Shown piece after piece: positions 60,965 to 64,000 of a DNA stretch of 64,000 bases; positions within the stretch are counted from its first letter, which is position 1, and every line of letters starts with the position of its first letter. A program made the position numbers and the translations under genes. Source of the DNA: GCA-2720975 sp964469565 (GTDB lineage: Bacteria; Planctomycetota; UBA1135; GCA-002686595); the NCBI GenBank assembly GCA_964469565.1, contig CAYXZD010000001.1, forward strand, positions 751,998-815,997, in the 5' to 3' direction. Below the pieces are notes generated by a model that saw only the letters and a program-made list of their open reading frames with translations, had not been told where the DNA came from and made no database searches.

Positions 60965-62137
60965 ATGCCCTCCCACCATCACACCCATCTCCTCCTCGCC
61001 CTGACCACCTTGATCGGTGCGTCGGCTCAAGGAATCCCGCCGGAACGCCATATCAACGCGGCAGGATCCCCCGCAAGATCCCCCGCGGGACTCCTCACAG
61101 GAAGCCTTCTGGAGACCCCCACAAACAGCGGCGGAGGTCACCCAACAGAGTGGGTCGAGCGCCGAGCATTCCTAATGGGTACCGCGGTCCTCTTGGAAGT
61201 CCAAGCCCCCACTCGGGCCCAGGCCCTCGCCGCCAGTGAAGCAGCCCTGCGGGCCCTTGAGATGTGCGAGCACCGCTTGAGCACCTACGCTGGACGAGAG
61301 CCCGGAGAATTGGCGCTCTTGAATGCAGCTGGAGCGGGCCAAGCCAGGCCGATCTCCGCGACCCTCGCCCATGAACTCCGCGCCGCGTTGAACTTTAGCG
61401 ACGCCACCAATGGTTGCTTTTCCCCCACCTTGGGTCCACTCACACGGGCTTGGGACTTGCGTGCAGGCGGCCGGGTCCCCACTACCGAGGAACGTATGCG
61501 GGCCGTGCAAGCTAGCAATCCAGGCGGGCTGCGCCTTGTGGGCCACCAGGCCACGAGATTGCACGCCCGTCTCATTGTCGATGAGGGCGGCTTCGGCAAG
61601 GGGGCCGGTCTCGACGCAGCCCAAAGAGCGCTGGAGGCCAGCGACGCCCAATCTGCGCGGATCGACCTGGGCGGCCAGTGGCTGATTTGGAGTGCGCTGC
61701 CCCACGAGAATTACACCACGCTTGCCATTGCCCATCCCCGCAGGCGCCAGACCCCAGCCCTGGAGATTCAGGTCCGCTCGGGCTCCCTAGCAACCTCCGG
61801 CAACTCCGAGCAGGCGCGGGAGGTGAGTGGTCATTTCATCGGACACATCCTCGATCCGCGCACCGGATTGCCCGCCCCGGATTTCGGGAGCATGACCGTC
61901 CTCGCCGAGGCAGGACTCGCTGCCGATGCCCTCTCCACTGGCCTGTTCGTCATGGGGCCCAGGGCTGCGGTCGAGTGGAGCGCGGCCCAGCCGGGTGTCG
62001 AGGTCGTGGCCCTCGTGGAACAGGACGGTCAGTTGGCTGCCCTCGCAAGCGCCGGACTGCGCACGCGCCTAAGTTCATGCACCCCCGAGCTGACTATTGA
62101 GTTTTCTGAGTGCCCTGCGGCAACCGCCAGCAAGTAG
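60965..62137 (+). CDS. apbE: FAD:protein FMN transferase
   Basis: 390 residues. ApbE attaches FMN from FAD to Ser/Thr of target proteins outside the cytoplasm. A signal peptide (L-L-L-A-L-T-T-L-I-G-A-S-A-Q) and a low-complexity Pro/Gly/Ser stretch precede the catalytic domain (~65-375). Conserved segments: F-L-M-G-T-A-V, V-D-E-G-G-F-G-K-G-A-G-L-D, R-I-D-L-G-G, S-G-H-F-I-G-H-I-L-D-P-R-T-G and A-D-A-L-S-T-G-L-F-V-M-G. It lies 76 bases upstream of the porin gene. The third gene encodes an FMN-binding protein with a flavinylation motif, a likely substrate. Confidence 0.93.
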   Translation: MPSHHHTHLLLALTTLIGASAQGIPPERHINAAGSPARSPAGLLTGSLLETPTNSGGGHPTEWVERRAFLMGTAVLLEVQAPTRAQALAASEAALRALEMCEHRLSTYAGREPGELALLNAAGAGQARPISATLAHELRAALNFSDATNGCFSPTLGPLTRAWDLRAGGRVPTTEERMRAVQASNPGGLRLVGHQATRLHARLIVDEGGFGKGAGLDAAQRALEASDAQSARIDLGGQWLIWSALPHENYTTLAIAHPRRRQTPALEIQVRSGSLATSGNSEQAREVSGHFIGHILDPRTGLPAPDFGSMTVLAEAGLAADALSTGLFVMGPRAAVEWSAAQPGVEVVALVEQDGQLAALASAGLRTRLSSCTPELTIEFSECPAATASK

Positions 62138-62213
62138 TTCAGGCACCCGTTTCTTTCCACTTTCCTATTCCCCTAGCCCCATTTCCCCCAGGCCGAGTGT
62201 GGCCAATCGACTC

Positions 62214-63368
62214 ATGCCCCCCAAGACCTTGACCCACGCCCTCGTCGTGGCCCTCATCTGCTCCAGCGGAGCCGCGGCCCAGGACGCCCCGACCGTCGAG
62301 AGCCTGCAAGCCCAACTCGACGCGCTCACCCTCGACTTCGAGAACATGCTCATGAGCGATGTCATGCCCGAGTTAGGCGCGAGTGCCTATGGCCTTGGAC
62401 CGGCCGCATCCAAGGTCTATGCGGCCACTTCGGGATTGTCGATCGGTGGCTATGGTGAACTGCGCTACCAGAATTTCGACTCTACCGCCGACGACATCTT
62501 CGACATGCACCGCGCTGTGCTCTACATCGGCAACAAATTCAATGACCAGTGGGTCTTGAACACCGAGATCGAATTGGAACACGTTGAAGAGACCTTTGTT
62601 GAGTTCGCCTACCTCGACTACCTGCACTCCGACGCACTCAACCTGCGCGCGGGCTTGATGCTGACTCCCATGGGTTTGGTCAACGAGATGCACGAGCCCA
62701 GCACCTACCTCGCAGCAACCCGTTCACTCACCGAGAGCTACGTCATTCCCAGCACCTGGCGTGAAAACGGGATGGGGTTGTTGGGTAGCCAGGGCGACCT
62801 CGCGTACAAGGTGTACGCCATGACAGGCATGGACGGTTCGGGCTATGGCGGTTCGAAGGGTCTGCGAGGCGGTCGCCAAAAGGGCGCCAAGGCGCTGGCC
62901 GAGGACATCGCCCTGGTGGCTTCCCTCCAATGGACCGGAATCGCCGGCCTTTCCCTGGGCTGCTCGGCTTACGAAGGCGCAGCGGGTCAGACCCAGGGCA
63001 TGGGAGACATGGAGACTACGATCGTCGAGGCCCATGCTGAGTATCGCTCAGGCGCCTTCTGGGGCCGGGCCCTGGTGGCCGATGCCCAGGTGGACGAGCG
63101 CGCCGCTGGCGATATGGACCTCGGCGGTTGGTACGTCGAAGCCGGCTACGACGTGTTGGCTGATCACCCCGATCAAGCCCTGTTCCCATTCGCCCGTTAT
63201 GAGGATGTGGATACCGACTCCACCAGCGGCGGTTTTGCCGATACCATATTGACCCTGGGGCTCCACTTTCGCCCGATGGATCAGGTGGTCATCAAGCTAG
63301 ACCATGCCGCCTACCAGGACGGCGCTAAGGACGACGTCACCACCCTGCAAATAGGATATGTGTTCTAG
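62214..63368 (+). CDS. Outer-membrane beta-barrel (porin-like)
   Basis: 384 residues from ATG 62214. The longer frame from 62097 overlaps apbE and has no protein character. A signal peptide ends at A-A-A-Q-D. A short coiled-coil segment follows (V-E-S-L-Q-A-Q-L-D-A-L-T), then G-Y-G-E-L-R-Y-Q-N-F-D and alternating strands typical of OprP/O-type porins, ending in aromatic Y-V-F, the usual outer-membrane insertion signal. It sits between apbE and an FMN-binding protein, which suggests a role in a surface redox unit. Confidence 0.85.
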   Translation: MPPKTLTHALVVALICSSGAAAQDAPTVESLQAQLDALTLDFENMLMSDVMPELGASAYGLGPAASKVYAATSGLSIGGYGELRYQNFDSTADDIFDMHRAVLYIGNKFNDQWVLNTEIELEHVEETFVEFAYLDYLHSDALNLRAGLMLTPMGLVNEMHEPSTYLAATRSLTESYVIPSTWRENGMGLLGSQGDLAYKVYAMTGMDGSGYGGSKGLRGGRQKGAKALAEDIALVASLQWTGIAGLSLGCSAYEGAAGQTQGMGDMETTIVEAHAEYRSGAFWGRALVADAQVDERAAGDMDLGGWYVEAGYDVLADHPDQALFPFARYEDVDTDSTSGGFADTILTLGLHFRPMDQVVIKLDHAAYQDGAKDDVTTLQIGYVF

Positions 63369-63405
63369 TTCCACTCCTCCGCACAGGAGCGGGCGTGTCG
63401 CAGGG

Positions 63406-64000
63406 ATGATGATCCGTTGCGGCACGTCCGCTGCCAAGGCCCTTGGAATCCTCGGACTCGCAGCGGCCATGAGCCTGCCCGGCCTGGCCGAGGGGGGCAA
63501 GACCTTTTTGACCAAGGACGAGGCCCTGCACCTCGTGTTTGGGGGTGCGGAGGTCCAGCGCACGGTGCATGCCCTGAGTGCCGCCCAACGCAAACAAGTG
63601 ACCGAGTTATCGGGTGCAAAGATCGAGCGCTCGACCGTCTACGCTTACCGAGCCAAGACACCTGAAGCGGCCAAGCGAGGGACGGTCTACTTTGATGTCA
63701 CCAAGGTGCGCACCATGGGGCAGGTGCTCATGGTGGTGGTCGGCCCCGACGCCACGGTCCAACGGCTAGAGTTACTGGCCTTCGCCGAGCCCCTAGAGTT
63801 CATCCCCAGTCCACGCTGGTACGCCCAGTTCATTGGCAAGCGCCTCGACACAGACCTCTCCCTGAAGCGCAAGATCAAGGGCGTGACCGGGGCCAGCATG
63901 ACTGCACGGGCGACCACCCAAGCCGTGCGCCGCGTCCTTGCTACCCACGCTGTCCTGAACCCCGAGCCCCCCCAGCAGAATCCCCCCAAGGTCGTGCCCA
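63406..64000 (+). CDS. FMN-binding domain protein (3' partial)
   Basis: The frame from ATG 63406 (or 63409) runs open to the window end (198 codons). It begins with a signal peptide (A-L-G-I-L-G-L-A-A-A-M-S-L-P-G-L-A). The region K-G-V-T-G-A-S-M-T-A-R-A-T-T-Q-A-V-R-R (~163-181) matches the FMN-binding domain flavinylation site S/T-G-A-S/T used by ApbE, as in NqrC and RnfG. A basic, Pro-rich segment follows. It is 37 bases after the porin gene, completing an apbE-porin-FMN-binding unit. Confidence 0.85.
   Translation, partial: MMIRCGTSAAKALGILGLAAAMSLPGLAEGGKTFLTKDEALHLVFGGAEVQRTVHALSAAQRKQVTELSGAKIERSTVYAYRAKTPEAAKRGTVYFDVTKVRTMGQVLMVVVGPDATVQRLELLAFAEPLEFIPSPRWYAQFIGKRLDTDLSLKRKIKGVTGASMTARATTQAVRRVLATHAVLNPEPPQQNPPKVVP

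Noticed and set aside
1..64000. Insertion sequences, prophage or tRNA-flanked island
   Set aside because: No transposase, integrase, phage gene or recognisable tRNA was seen on either strand.

Overview
The window looks like a scaffold from a GC-rich, diderm bacterium, most likely a marine-type member of the Planctomycetota. The evidence is the gene content. LpxH and GmhB imply lipid A and LPS-type heptose. Five sulfatase-superfamily proteins are present, one fused to TPRs. There is a DUF1573 lipoprotein, and CotH/lamin-tail, FG-GAP/cadherin-like and BNR secreted proteins. Two of the secreted proteins carry C-terminal domains that I associate with large planctomycete secretomes (from memory, not searched). 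Four runs of exactly 100 N (8449-8548, 41757-41856, 57489-57588, 58987-59086) are assembly gaps. Two of them sit inside tandem repeats and one breaks a reading frame.

Layout. 1-5973 (+): TPR-like protein (5' partial), GT-C glycosyltransferase, small unknown protein, sulfatase-like lipoprotein and DUF1573 lipoprotein, probably co-transcribed. 5980-15522 (-): core block running (in transcription order) FHA-like membrane protein, degenerate GGDEF, NtrC-type regulator, lpxH, cmk, plsC, rpsA, lipoprotein, tyrS. 15500-19057 (+): rpoN, efp, a PEGA-type lipoprotein and gmhB. 19107-21145 (-): three tandem AIM24 paralogues. 21396-21995 (-): a 2-Cys peroxiredoxin whose peroxidatic Cys codon is TGA, with a stem-loop just after it. 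This is a strong selenoprotein candidate and the most striking item here. 22188-28796: a sulfatase, then a sugar-modification operon on the minus strand (rfbF, epimerase, two C-methyltransferases, GT2). 29170-38000: secreted and hydrolytic genes (BNR protein, CotH protein, sulfatase, DinB-like protein, M14 peptidase). 38304-41416: an orphan radical SAM protein and two universal stress proteins. 41469-57366: large exported proteins, including sulfatase-like, FG-GAP/LamG, BNR, a polytopic membrane protein and a beta-helix protein. 57635-60743: a beta-helix remnant, an ECF sigma pair and a DUF1028 protein. 60965-64000 (+): apbE, an outer-membrane beta-barrel, and an FMN-binding protein that runs off the window. 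These three look like one surface flavin-redox unit.

How the genes work together. The core block couples translation (tyrS, rpsA, efp), CMP/lipid precursor supply (cmk, plsC, lpxH) and sigma-54 control (rpoN, NtrC-type activator). The accessory regions are dominated by the cell surface: deoxysugar decoration, many secreted beta-propeller or beta-helix proteins, and hydrolases. Three short intergenic minisatellites with 12-13 bp units sharing a GCCYCA-like core, and a G-quadruplex-capable (CCCCA)n tract, are the main non-coding oddities.
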